DNA from: Bdellovibrio sp. CG22_combo_CG10-13_8_21_14_all_39_27
GTDB lineage: Bacteria; Bdellovibrionota; Bacteriovoracia; Bacteriovoracales; Bacteriovoracaceae
DNA length: 46,756 bases
Reading direction: 5' to 3'
Assembly (NCBI GenBank): GCA_002786715.1
Contig: PCTW01000032.1
Location: 16,658 to 63,413 of the forward strand
The notes under the pieces are model-generated. The model was not told where the DNA came from. It did not search any database and was given only the letters and a program-made list of their open reading frames with translations. Positions 7,387 through 15,782 of this stretch are shown piece after piece (within the stretch, counting starts at the first letter, position 1; every line of letters starts with the position of its first letter). The position numbers and the translations under genes are program-made.

Positions 7387-8217
7387 ATGAAAGTGCTTCC
7401 TAAAGGTCTTCTCTACCAAAAGTTTTTTATCAATAAAGAAGAGCGAAAACTCATTTTAGAGTGGCTAGAGACTCTCGTTCCACTGTGGGAAATGCGCTAT
7501 TCAAAACATCATCCACCTCCAGAGGGAGATGAACAAAGACCATTGCTCAGACCTGTTTATTGGCTCGGAAATTGGCAGTTTGCTTGCCTCGGATATTATC
7601 ATCCACCTGAAGGTATTCATAATCGTTCAGTACATTCAACTCCCTATCCTCCATTATTAGATAAAATCGTAAAACGCATTGAGTTCTTAGTTAAGCGAGC
7701 GATTCCGAGCACTGATATTCCCAAAGGATGGAAGTTGAATACTTGCTTGGTGAATTTTTATGGCGATAAGTTGGTCGAGAAAAAATGGGAAGATCGAGCG
7801 AGAGTTGGTGAGCATAAAGATTTTGAGCCTGGTCCAGTCGCTTCACTTTCATTAGGTGATCGCGCCTTCTTTCAATTTGTTTCTGGCAAACCAAAAGTAG
7901 ATGGGAATAAAGTTTTTTGGGAAGGCTGGTTAGAAGATTCTTCATTGCAGGTATTTGCAGGTAAAAGATTTAAGGAGCAGTTCTTCCATCGTGTTCAAAG
8001 AGTTGATCGCAAAAGTCGCGAATCCTTTTCATTTCGAGTGGAGGATTTTAAAACCAGAAGAATCAATTTTACTTTTCGTTTCGTTCCGCCTGAGCACATC
8101 GTTAATCTCCATGAACTTCCTTCTGAAGATCTTGAAGATGTTCTTCCTCTGGCCCAAGAATTGGCCAAGTCTGATCCCTTTTTTCAAAGAGCCATTGCAG
8201 AAATTATAAGGAGTTAA
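7387..8217 (+). CDS. AlkB-like 2-oxoglutarate/Fe(II) dioxygenase
   Basis: A 276-residue protein with the iron and 2-oxoglutarate sites of the AlkB family: His133-Lys-Asp135 in VGEHKDFEPG, distal His191 in FFHRVQRVD and the 2-oxoglutarate-binding RxNxTxR motif at 215-221 (RINFTFR). LNTCLVNFYG before the HxD is also typical. Such enzymes remove alkyl groups oxidatively from nucleic acid bases, less often from proteins. An upstream TTG at 7378 is in frame, but it sits only three bases from AAGGA; ATG 7387 follows that sequence at a workable distance and gives a natural N-terminus. Third gene of the operon with the miniprotein and GNAT. Roughly 50 C-terminal residues beyond the core are of unknown purpose. 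Confidence 0.8.
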   Translation: MKVLPKGLLYQKFFINKEERKLILEWLETLVPLWEMRYSKHHPPPEGDEQRPLLRPVYWLGNWQFACLGYYHPPEGIHNRSVHSTPYPPLLDKIVKRIEFLVKRAIPSTDIPKGWKLNTCLVNFYGDKLVEKKWEDRARVGEHKDFEPGPVASLSLGDRAFFQFVSGKPKVDGNKVFWEGWLEDSSLQVFAGKRFKEQFFHRVQRVDRKSRESFSFRVEDFKTRRINFTFRFVPPEHIVNLHELPSEDLEDVLPLAQELAKSDPFFQRAIAEIIRS

Positions 8218-8321
8218 TAACTAACTCATTGAAATTATGTGTGAAAAAAACGACATGTTACTTGCTTCCATTGCTGCTTTGAGGCATATTGCATGGGCCT
8301 GGGGTCTTACGGGGGTAAGCA

Positions 8322-9260
8322 ATGGTTCATGTCTTAGCGATTCATACATCGGCGAATGATATTCATCGTGACGATGAAATATTATTTGATCAAACTAAAA
8401 TTCGCTTAACGCAATTGAGCGTCGATTTTGATTATGATTTGGCGCGAGAGCTTATTATAAAATTTGATGGGCTTTGCGATGCCATTGCCTTATCTGGAAT
8501 TCCCCCTGTTATGAAAGCCGGTCAAAATCTTTTCTCACATCCTTGGCGAGAAAAACTTCTCAATACAGCAGAAGAAACTCCTGTTCTTGACGGTCTTGTC
8601 TTAAAAGAAATTTATATGCCTTGGTTGTTACGGAAATATTTCGTTAATAACCCTGAATGGATTCGCAATAAGAAAATTGTTTTTTACTCTGGTGCTCTTA
8701 TGCAGCAGGTTTTAGACGTGGTTGATGACTTCACAGAAGATGTGACATTGGCCGATCCTTATTTCTTGGCAAAAGTTCCTATGTTGATCAAAGATACTCG
8801 AGATCTCGGGAAATGGATTTCACGTTTTTGGCCAGTGATGAGAAATGTTCCCATTAGAAGAAAAGGTCTTGGTGGATTTAGTGATTCGATTTTAAACTTG
8901 CCTACGATGAGAGCAGTAAATGATGCTCAAATCTATGTCGCCAATATGGCAACGCTGGAATTGATTGATCTCAAACATTTGAGAGGCAAAAAAGTTATTC
9001 TAGATGTTTGCAATCAAAAAGTTTTAGACATGCTTAAGATGCATGGAGTTGAAGAAGTGCTCGTTCTTCTTCCTCAAATGATAGACGGTGTTTTCGTTAA
9101 TTTTTCTATTCTCGAGGGACTGCTGCAAGCGACTCAAGTGTTAAATCAAACACTTTCAGTCGATTTTGTTTTGTCTCACATGAATAACTTGAAAATCTCT
9201 CCTGTTGTGGTTAGGTTGGATAAAGTAGAAAACTGGGAAACACAATTTCATTACTTATGA
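8322..9260 (+). CDS. Conserved Rossmann-like protein, possibly related to the 'quinate 5-dehydrogenase'-annotated family
   Basis: A 312-residue cytoplasmic protein. I do not recognise it with certainty. The layout resembles a family often labelled quinate 5-dehydrogenase: an N-terminal strand VLAIHTSANDIHRDDE, a segment DAIALSGIPPVM in place of DaiGLGGidlY, TPVLDGLVLKE in place of TPVVDGsgLK, and a C-terminal block LRGKKVILDVCNQKVLDML plus GVEEVLVLLPQMIDGVFVN that parallels GKtVitN...GvktLvTttPrleGRSFGtN. The match is from memory of the family and needs a profile search. Its stop overlaps the start of the LON-domain gene by four bases (ATGA), so the two are coupled. GGGGG precedes ATG 8322. 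Confidence 0.4.
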   Translation: MVHVLAIHTSANDIHRDDEILFDQTKIRLTQLSVDFDYDLARELIIKFDGLCDAIALSGIPPVMKAGQNLFSHPWREKLLNTAEETPVLDGLVLKEIYMPWLLRKYFVNNPEWIRNKKIVFYSGALMQQVLDVVDDFTEDVTLADPYFLAKVPMLIKDTRDLGKWISRFWPVMRNVPIRRKGLGGFSDSILNLPTMRAVNDAQIYVANMATLELIDLKHLRGKKVILDVCNQKVLDMLKMHGVEEVLVLLPQMIDGVFVNFSILEGLLQATQVLNQTLSVDFVLSHMNNLKISPVVVRLDKVENWETQFHYL

Positions 9261-9904
9261 CTATAATTAAAAGCCACTTATTTGTTCTGCCCAATATTCT
9301 TTTGAATCCAGGCGGGAAAGTAACTTTAAATATTTTTGAACCGAGGTATCAGGCTTTAGTAGATGATTGCATCACTAATAAAGTTCCGATGTCTTTAGGG
9401 ACGGCCTTTACTGATAGAAATGATGATGATCTCATTCGCATACCTCATGAAAAGTTTTTATACGTGACACCAATTGTAGGTTTTGGGCAGGTTAGACATT
9501 TGCACACGGCTGATAATGGTCACAAATTAGTGCTCATTCACGGTCAAATGAAAGGTAAAATTTTAGATATCTATAGTGAAGGAACTCAGTATTTAAGTGC
9601 TGAGATCGAAGTTATAGATGAGCAACTCGAACTCTCATCGATGAATAAATTTCTTTTTAGAAGATTACACGCTTTAATTGAAGACAAAGTAAAACCAATG
9701 CTAACCGAAACTCGTGATCGGAAAGTTTTACTTGATTCACTTGTCCACCCAAGTGAAGTTGTTGCCTTTTACAGCGAAAACATTTTGAACAGTTTAGAGG
9801 CCAAGCTTCACTTGCTTCGTTTAAATGACATCAATGATAAAATTTCTTTTCTCTCAGAGCTTGTTTTAAAGGCTCCTGAAGATAATGTCTCACATCTGGC
9901 TTGA
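9257..9904 (+). CDS. LON substrate-binding (PUA-like) domain protein
   Basis: A 215-residue protein made only of the N-terminal substrate-binding domain of Lon, without AAA+ or protease modules. SHLFVLPNILLNPGGKVTLNIFEPRY is the signature opening (FPLPxxVLFPGxxLPLxIFEPRY in the family), and HGQMKGKILD with the strand around YLSAEIEVID follow the domain pattern. The C-terminal helical part (from about residue 130) matches the helical bundle that follows. Stand-alone LON-domain proteins are widespread and lack a firm role. The four-base ATGA overlap with the upstream gene suggests the two act together. The 3' end overlaps convergent sixA by 15 bases. Confidence 0.8.
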   Translation: MTIIKSHLFVLPNILLNPGGKVTLNIFEPRYQALVDDCITNKVPMSLGTAFTDRNDDDLIRIPHEKFLYVTPIVGFGQVRHLHTADNGHKLVLIHGQMKGKILDIYSEGTQYLSAEIEVIDEQLELSSMNKFLFRRLHALIEDKVKPMLTETRDRKVLLDSLVHPSEVVAFYSENILNSLEAKLHLLRLNDINDKISFLSELVLKAPEDNVSHLA

Positions 9905-10324
9905 TCGCCAAAGCATCTTCGCCGACTTATCATCTACTTCAATTGCTATGACTTCAGCAGTGTTAAAATTAATTGCTTGTCCAGTGAGATATTCGACCGC
10001 TTCTGCCATGAACGGCATATGACCAACGAACAAAGTATCTTCCTCGATCAATTTAGCTTCTTCACAAAAAGTAGAAAAATTATCATTTGGTTTAAGGCCT
10101 TGTTCTTCAGATGGAGCTCCTAACTCGAGAAATTGGCAAAGATCATAAGCTGTTTCTTTGGCCCTAAGTAAGGTTGAATGGATTACTTTCTTAATATTTA
10201 GATTCATCGGCATTAGTTTCGCTGCAGTTCTTTCAACTTGCTCATGTCCTTCAGGACTCAAAGGGCGAAGTTGATCATTTGGAGCGTCAACAGCATGTCC
10301 ATGTCGCATGAGATAAAGTTTCAT
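9890..10324 (-). CDS. sixA: SixA-type histidine phosphatase
   Basis: A 144-residue member of the histidine phosphatase (RHG) superfamily. It starts MKLYLMRHGHA with catalytic His8; LRPLSPEGHEQ and SxxxRAKETA (STLLRAKETAYDL) follow, and the second catalytic His is in VGHMPFM. Length and sequence fit SixA, which removes phosphate from phosphohistidine in phosphotransfer or PTS proteins. No PTS or Hpt gene lies nearby, so the target is unknown. Its 3' end overlaps the convergent LON-domain gene by 15 bases. Confidence 0.8.
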   Translation of the reverse strand: MKLYLMRHGHAVDAPNDQLRPLSPEGHEQVERTAAKLMPMNLNIKKVIHSTLLRAKETAYDLCQFLELGAPSEEQGLKPNDNFSTFCEEAKLIEEDTLFVGHMPFMAEAVEYLTGQAINFNTAEVIAIEVDDKSAKMLWRSSQM

Positions 10325-10371
10325 AAATATCTTCCTTGATTAAGTGATGTTGATCTCATGATAATATCCTT

Positions 10372-10830
10372 ATGCTAGATCGACGACATTTTTTAAAGTG
10401 GGGTGTTTTACTCGCCTTTATGCCATTACCTGCACTTAGCAAGGAAGTTGAATTTATTCGTCTTTTTGCAGACGTAGCACTTCAGGGTTCAAACTATACT
10501 GATTCACAATTTGCACTTTGGAACGATTCATTTCAAAAGGCGGTTTCTTTCAGACCTGTTCATGAGCAAGAAGAATTGTCTCGTTTATTATCGGCCTTAG
10601 ATTTTGCTCCATCTCGCTGGCTGCTCGGTGGCCCTTGGAAAGATTGGAGTTTAGAGAGACGTTCTGATTTAGATCTTATGTTAAATTCTTGGAAATCATC
10701 TCGCTTTGATCTTCTCAAAAAAGGTTATAGCGGGCTGATCTCTTTAACTCAGTCGAGTTGGTATGCTCTTGATCAATCTTGGCCTGGAATTGATTATCCT
10801 GGCCCACCTGACAAGTGGTGGGCAACATGA
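10372..10830 (+). CDS. Tat-exported small subunit, gluconate 2-dehydrogenase subunit 3-like
   Basis: A 152-residue protein with a twin-arginine signal, DRRHFLKWGVLLAFMPLPALS (RRHFLK motif, then hydrophobic stretch and an ALS cleavage region). The mature part (LFADVALQGSNYTDS, SRWLLGGPWKDW, and C-terminal WPGIDYPGPPDKWW) resembles the small subunit that accompanies membrane GMC dehydrogenases. Its stop overlaps the ATG of the GMC oxidoreductase gene (ATGA), confirming the pairing. In such enzymes the small subunit carries the Tat signal and takes the flavoprotein subunit out with it. No cytochrome c subunit follows, so the electron acceptor is unknown. Confidence 0.6.
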   Translation: MLDRRHFLKWGVLLAFMPLPALSKEVEFIRLFADVALQGSNYTDSQFALWNDSFQKAVSFRPVHEQEELSRLLSALDFAPSRWLLGGPWKDWSLERRSDLDLMLNSWKSSRFDLLKKGYSGLISLTQSSWYALDQSWPGIDYPGPPDKWWAT

Positions 10831-12341
10831 GCGATCAAGTTGTCGAAGCCGATATTGTTATTATTGGTTCTGGAGCAGGTGGCGGAGAAGCGGCCAAGCT
10901 GCTTTCAAAACATTTTAATGTCGTCATTGTTGAAGAAGGACCTCATCGCACAAGCAATGATTTTAAAATGAAAGAGTCAATTGCTTATCCCGAACTTTAT
11001 CAGGATAGTGGAGCTAGGCTGACAGTCGATGGTGCCATCAAAATTCTTCAGGGAAAAAGTGTCGGTGGTTCGACGACTGTCAATTGGACCTCGTCATTTC
11101 GAACTCCTCAAGAGACTCTTCTTCATTGGAATAAAGAATTTGGGATTCATACTTTGACTCAAGATAGTTTGCTTTCACATTTTCTTCGCATTGAAGATGA
11201 ATATGGAATAACTCCTTGGGATGGAGAGCCAAATTTAAATAACCAATTGATGGCCAATGGAATGAGTAAACTTGGTATTCGTCACGGAGTTATTCCTCGT
11301 AATGTGAAGGGGTGCTTAAATCTTGGTTATTGCGGAATGGGATGTCCAACGAATGCTAAGCAATCAACACTGATTAACGCCATACCTCGTGCCCTAGAGA
11401 ATGGAGCTAAACTTTTTTCTCAATTTAGAGTCGAAAGATTGATTTGGAAAAATGACAAGATAGTAGAGGCCATTGCATATTCAGTGACTCCAACTGGAAA
11501 GATTGAGGAAAATAAAAAAACTCTCACATTAAAAGCACAGCATTTTTTATTATGTGGTGGTGGAATTAACACTCCTATTTTACTGATGAAATCAGATCTT
11601 CCAGATCCTTATTTTAATATTGGTAATAGAACCTTTCTCCATCCTGTAACTGTTTCGCTAGCTCTATTTAACCAAAAAGTAGAAGCCTACCAAGGAGCTC
11701 CGCAATCAGTTTATTCAGATCAATTTTTATGGCCTGAAGATGATAGTCTGGGGTTTAAAATTGAAGCTCCACCGATTCATCCTGCATTAACCAGTTCTCT
11801 CATCAATCAACATGGCAGTGAAGCTTCTGAAATGATGAAGAGATTTTCACATTCTCAGGGAATGATTGCACTGGGACGAGACGGATTTCATGAACAGGCA
11901 CCTGGTGGAAAAATTGTTATGACTAGTAATGGAAGATTTGGACTTGATTATCCTTGGAATGACTACTTAACAAATGGATATAAAAAAGCGTTATTAACAA
12001 TGGCTTCAATCCAATTTGAAGCTGGTGCCCGGAGTGTTTATCCTCTTCATCGCTTTGCTCGATCTTTTGAAAGACTTGGCGAAGTAAAAAGCTTTCTTGA
12101 TTCTTGTTCTGTTGATCGTTACGATCTTCAAATCGTTTCTGCGCATGTGATGGGGGGCGCGGCCATGGGAAGTGACGAGAAAAATTCTGTGGTCGATAAC
12201 GATGGTCGCTTTCATCATATGTCGAATCTTTTTATTTTTGATGGTTCTCTTTTTCCCACTTCATTGGGAGTCAATCCGACAGAATCTATTTTAAGTTTCA
12301 GTTCTTTGCTAACTCATAAATTGATTGAGAGAATCAAATGA
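10827..12341 (+). CDS. GMC family FAD-dependent oxidoreductase
   Basis: About 504 residues from ATG 10827; an upstream in-frame GTG at 10815 is less likely because 10827 gives the ATGA overlap with the small subunit. The N-terminus has the FAD-binding fold DIVIIGSGAGGGEAAKLL, then LQGKSVGGSTTVNW. CLNLGYCGMGCPTNAKQS is the cysteine-rich stretch seen in bacterial gluconate/alcohol-dehydrogenase-type GMC proteins. The C-terminal active-site block is SAHVMGGAAMG followed by NPTESI. Family members oxidise sugars, sugar acids or alcohols. It has no own signal, so it probably hitch-hikes through Tat with the small subunit. The next gene, formate-THF ligase, overlaps by four bases, an unusual partner. 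Confidence 0.85.
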   Translation: MSDQVVEADIVIIGSGAGGGEAAKLLSKHFNVVIVEEGPHRTSNDFKMKESIAYPELYQDSGARLTVDGAIKILQGKSVGGSTTVNWTSSFRTPQETLLHWNKEFGIHTLTQDSLLSHFLRIEDEYGITPWDGEPNLNNQLMANGMSKLGIRHGVIPRNVKGCLNLGYCGMGCPTNAKQSTLINAIPRALENGAKLFSQFRVERLIWKNDKIVEAIAYSVTPTGKIEENKKTLTLKAQHFLLCGGGINTPILLMKSDLPDPYFNIGNRTFLHPVTVSLALFNQKVEAYQGAPQSVYSDQFLWPEDDSLGFKIEAPPIHPALTSSLINQHGSEASEMMKRFSHSQGMIALGRDGFHEQAPGGKIVMTSNGRFGLDYPWNDYLTNGYKKALLTMASIQFEAGARSVYPLHRFARSFERLGEVKSFLDSCSVDRYDLQIVSAHVMGGAAMGSDEKNSVVDNDGRFHHMSNLFIFDGSLFPTSLGVNPTESILSFSSLLTHKLIERIK

Positions 12342-13837
12342 AAAAAATAATCGATCAACTCTCTCTCAGCGAAGATGACTATTTTTATTGTCATCGCGAA
12401 ATCTTAAAAATGACAAAAGGGCCAACATATAGTTTGGCCAAGCAAAAAGGTAAGCTCATTTTAGTAACGGCCATGTCTCCAACAACAAGTGGGGAAGGGA
12501 AAACGACAGTCGTTGTTGCATTAAATGATGCTTTAAAAAGATTAGGACACTTATCGATTGCAACATTAAGACAACCCTCACTCGGACCCGTTTTTGGCAT
12601 GAAAGGGGGAGCCTCTGGTGGCGGAAAAGCCTCAATCGAACCAGCAGATAAAATTGACTTCGGTCTCTCTGGGGATTTTTCACTTATTGAATCGGCCAAT
12701 AATCTTCTCGTGGCGCTAACTGAAAATCATATCTATCAAAGAAATTCACCTCAATTAAAAACGGATGAACTACTCTTACCTCGTTGTATGGATATGAACG
12801 ATCGAGGTTTGAGGAATTTTACCAATTCCCAAGGTCAAAGACATTTTGTTATTACGGCCGCCAGTGAACTCATGGCCATTTTAAGTCTCTCTAAGAATCA
12901 TGCTGATCTTGAGCGAGCGGTGTCAAAAGTGGCTTTGGCCTATGATCACAACGGAAAAGTTGTCACAGCAGGTGAGCTTGGCTTTCACAAAGCTGCAGTT
13001 AAAATTCTTCACGATGCTTGTTATCCCAATCTGGTCAGAAGTAGAGAAGACGCCCCGATTTTTATGCATGCAGGTCCATTTGCAAATATTGCTCAGGGAA
13101 CATGCTCTCTTCGTTCGACATCATTAGCACTTGATATGGCCAATTATGTTGTGACCGAAGCTGGTTTTGGCGCTGATCTGGGAGCAGAGAAGTTTTTTGA
13201 TATTAAATGCCAACGAGGAAATTTGGCCGTCGCCGCTGCTGTCTTAGTGGTTACGACCAAGGCCATTGCAGAACATGGTCTTGAAAATGTGCGAACTCAT
13301 TATCAAAATCTCCAATCCTTTGGAGTGCCGGTCGTTATAACGATAAATAAGTTTGCCACAGACAGTGATCAAGAATTGAGCTTGTTATTACATGATTTTG
13401 CTCAAGAGGGTTGGGAAGCTGTCATTTGTGATGGTTTTGCTCTCGGTAGCGAAGGGAGTTTAGATTTAGCTTCAAAAGTTGTTTCTGTTGCTCAAAATCG
13501 CGCAGTTGAATCTCTCTACAAAAATCAAACCCAGTTTAAAGATAAAGTGATTCAGGTCGCGACCAAAATTTATCGTGCCCAAAAAGTGGAGTGGTCTCCA
13601 TTGGCCCTCGAAAAACTAAAAAATTGGGGGAAAACTTTAAATTCTTTTAATGTTTGTATTGCCAAGACGCCGCTCTCTTTAAGTGATGATCCTCAAATTA
13701 AAGGTTCTCCCACTGATCACACTCTTCATGTGAGAGACTTAGAGATAAAGTATGGAGCCGAGTTTGTGATTGTCCTGTGTGGTAAAGTTCAACTCATGCC
13801 GGGACTACCAAAACATCCAAGGGCCTTATTGTTTTAA
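12338..13837 (+). CDS. fhs: Divergent formate--tetrahydrofolate ligase
   Basis: A 499-residue protein, shorter than the roughly 555 usual for this enzyme. The P-loop is MSPTTSGEGKTTVV (around residues 47-59), followed by RQPSLGPVFGMKGGASGGGKA and a block SANNLLVALTENHIY that align with the canonical sequence. The normally strict VVPMEDINLHFTGDxHAI segment is replaced by IEPADKIDFGLSGDFSLI. The C-terminus keeps LCGKVQLMPGLPKHP. The enzyme makes 10-formyl-THF from formate, THF and ATP. The missing length is spread over the C-terminal half. It overlaps the GMC oxidoreductase gene by four bases (ATGA) and the convergent lipoprotein gene by four (TTAA). The changed substrate region leaves some doubt over its exact substrate. 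Confidence 0.85.
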   Translation: MKKIIDQLSLSEDDYFYCHREILKMTKGPTYSLAKQKGKLILVTAMSPTTSGEGKTTVVVALNDALKRLGHLSIATLRQPSLGPVFGMKGGASGGGKASIEPADKIDFGLSGDFSLIESANNLLVALTENHIYQRNSPQLKTDELLLPRCMDMNDRGLRNFTNSQGQRHFVITAASELMAILSLSKNHADLERAVSKVALAYDHNGKVVTAGELGFHKAAVKILHDACYPNLVRSREDAPIFMHAGPFANIAQGTCSLRSTSLALDMANYVVTEAGFGADLGAEKFFDIKCQRGNLAVAAAVLVVTTKAIAEHGLENVRTHYQNLQSFGVPVVITINKFATDSDQELSLLLHDFAQEGWEAVICDGFALGSEGSLDLASKVVSVAQNRAVESLYKNQTQFKDKVIQVATKIYRAQKVEWSPLALEKLKNWGKTLNSFNVCIAKTPLSLSDDPQIKGSPTDHTLHVRDLEIKYGAEFVIVLCGKVQLMPGLPKHPRALLF

Positions 13838-15210
13838 TTCAAAAGAATATTTTGAACAACTCCTTCGCAGCTCACTGACTTTTGGTGGCGAGTAAACATT
13901 TCCAAGCATTTTTTTCCTTTTAGAGTTTTTGATTCTCCGCTCAGGCAGTTGGCGTATTCAATCCACTTCAGCCAAGCTTCGTTATTCGCGGAATAATTCT
14001 TTCCGTAATAGCCATACATATAATCCATATTAAAGCGCGAGCTTTGAAGTGCGGAGATATCTATTCCGGTAATGTTTGAAAAATCGTTTTCAAAAACTTT
14101 AAAGAAGCTCTTGGACCACTGATCATATATTTCACTCGTCATCCAATCGGGAGGTTGATTCCCATGCAATATACCAACTGCCAAGCTAAGCTTTTTGCTA
14201 TGAACGTTACCACTTTCCCAAATCTTCGCCATTTCGTGGTTATGAGTATTTTCAACAAATTCTTTTACAATATATGAATCTCCAAAGTCTCTTAGAACAA
14301 TTCTTCCAGTTGGTTTCATTTTTTCATCAAGTTCGATTAAGAAGTTTTGCGAGTGAGGAGAGTCATAAGTCACTCCTGTCATCGCTGTGAATTCAGCTAC
14401 TGCATGTCCCATTGATTCGGCATAATGTTTGCCCCAAAATTTTGCCGGATCAACTTCTCCATTGATCTCAGCGATATGTCTTCCTACCTCACTATGGAGG
14501 GCCGAAAATCCTGGAAGGTAGTAGTGTTTTCCGGAGGGAACATCATTGAGTGAGCGCATAATCATGGCCTGGTCGATATCGGGAATTCCAACGGCAAATG
14601 GCTCATCTTGGATGACTAAATGTTCAGCGTTCATTTTTTCAGTAATAGATTTGACCCAGTCAGAAATTTTTCTAATTTGTTTTGCATCTACCCAATCTTG
14701 TTTTTTGTCTTTCCAGTTTCCACCTGTGTTATTAGTTGAAACTTTGAGGGACATGCTTGCTCCTGTTTCTGGATTCACTACAATCATAGATCGAGAAGCT
14801 GTATAATAACCTTCAAAAAATGTTTTTGGTTCAGAATCAAGACCCTTGCTCTCTAGCCAATTCTTGAGTTCGAGATGCCATTTTGTGTCTTCTGGATTGA
14901 TTAGCCATCTGACATAATCTTTTCCCTCTTTTTTAAAAATAACAGATTCGCGAACTTGAGGATCGAGGTCAGCCCGAATATCTTTTTCGATAGCTTCAAG
15001 AGGGATTTCATAATGCTGGAGTTGAATTTTTTTATTTGAACGAACGCCGGCACCATTGCCTTTGGTTTCCCAATCAACGAGTTGCTTGACGTTACGTGGA
15101 GTCGTATCGGATGCGAACATTCTATAGCGAGGTCCTTGGCAGCCCATCACTAATAATGAAGTTAAAGTAATTGATATTATTGTCGACTTGAATCCCATTT
15201 TCATGTTCAC
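13834..15210 (-). CDS. Large lipoprotein with an IucA/IucC-like motif region
   Basis: A 458-residue exported lipoprotein (signal TLTSLLVMGC, Cys24; an internal ATG gives a shorter start). I do not recognise the family. The middle and C-terminal half carry YYLPGFSALHSE (about 230-241), then YDSPHSQNFLIELDEKMK (282-299) and GRIVLRDFGDS (302-312). The arrangement His286-x-Gln288-Asn289, a strand, then Arg307-Asp308 resembles the ExHxQN...RD core of NIS siderophore synthetases (IucA/IucC), with Ser in place of the Glu. The C-terminus has four cysteines that may form disulfides. If the resemblance is real it would be an unusual envelope-anchored relative, since the known enzymes are cytoplasmic and ATP-dependent. 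The resemblance may be chance. Confidence 0.5.
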   Translation of the reverse strand: MNMKMGFKSTIISITLTSLLVMGCQGPRYRMFASDTTPRNVKQLVDWETKGNGAGVRSNKKIQLQHYEIPLEAIEKDIRADLDPQVRESVIFKKEGKDYVRWLINPEDTKWHLELKNWLESKGLDSEPKTFFEGYYTASRSMIVVNPETGASMSLKVSTNNTGGNWKDKKQDWVDAKQIRKISDWVKSITEKMNAEHLVIQDEPFAVGIPDIDQAMIMRSLNDVPSGKHYYLPGFSALHSEVGRHIAEINGEVDPAKFWGKHYAESMGHAVAEFTAMTGVTYDSPHSQNFLIELDEKMKPTGRIVLRDFGDSYIVKEFVENTHNHEMAKIWESGNVHSKKLSLAVGILHGNQPPDWMTSEIYDQWSKSFFKVFENDFSNITGIDISALQSSRFNMDYMYGYYGKNYSANNEAWLKWIEYANCLSGESKTLKGKKCLEMFTRHQKSVSCEGVVQNILLN

Positions 15211-15349
15211 TCCAAACCCTTTATTTTGAATCCCACGTTTACTTTTCGGAAATCTTTGTCAGAAATTGAGGGACTTTTCGAGCTTAACTATTTGATTTTA
15301 CATATACGAAAACTGGCCAATTCGAGCACCGCATGATAGCCATTAAGTA

Positions 15350-15781
15350 ATGAAAAAGATTGAAGAAAGAGTACAAGATATAACCGCTGAATTTGCCCAA
15401 TTCAAAGATTGGGAAGGTCGTTATAAGCATTTGGTTGAAATTGGTAAAAAGTTGCCAATTGTTTCAGATGACAAGAAGACTGACACTTTTAAAGTTCGTG
15501 GATGCCAATCTCAAGTATGGTTGATTCCTCGCCTCGAAGATAATCGTGTTTACTTTGAAGCTGATAGTGATGCTTCAATCGTCAAAGGTATCGTTGCCCT
15601 TTTGCTTGCCATCTATAGTGATAACACTCCACAGGAAATCCTCAATCTTAAACTTGATTTTTTAGATTCAATTGGATTGAAGCAACATTTAAGCATGAAC
15701 CGGGCCAATGGTTTGGCTTCTATGGTTAAACAGATTCAAATGTATGCCTATGCTTATCAAACTCAAATAGGTCAGAGGTAA
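15350..15781 (+). CDS. sufE: Cysteine desulfuration protein SufE
   Basis: A 143-residue SufE-type sulfur acceptor. The active cysteine is Cys52 in FKVRGCQSQVWL, and the framing segments EEFAQFKDWEGRYKHLVEIG-like and SDASIVKGIVALLLAIY are diagnostic. SufE takes persulfide from a SufS-type desulfurase and hands it to the scaffold for Fe-S cluster building. No suf genes adjoin, so it is an isolated copy. It lies one base ahead of hemB (TAA ends 15781, ATG at 15783), so the two are one transcript, linking Fe-S and tetrapyrrole supply. The window also encodes many Fe-S proteins of the hydrogenase. Confidence 0.9.
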   Translation: MKKIEERVQDITAEFAQFKDWEGRYKHLVEIGKKLPIVSDDKKTDTFKVRGCQSQVWLIPRLEDNRVYFEADSDASIVKGIVALLLAIYSDNTPQEILNLKLDFLDSIGLKQHLSMNRANGLASMVKQIQMYAYAYQTQIGQR

Positions 15782-15782
15782 T

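Noticed and set aside
12391-12699. 102-codon frame antisense to the formate-THF ligase gene
   Set aside because: It is a shadow of a strongly conserved coding region; no ribosome site and no recognisable domain.
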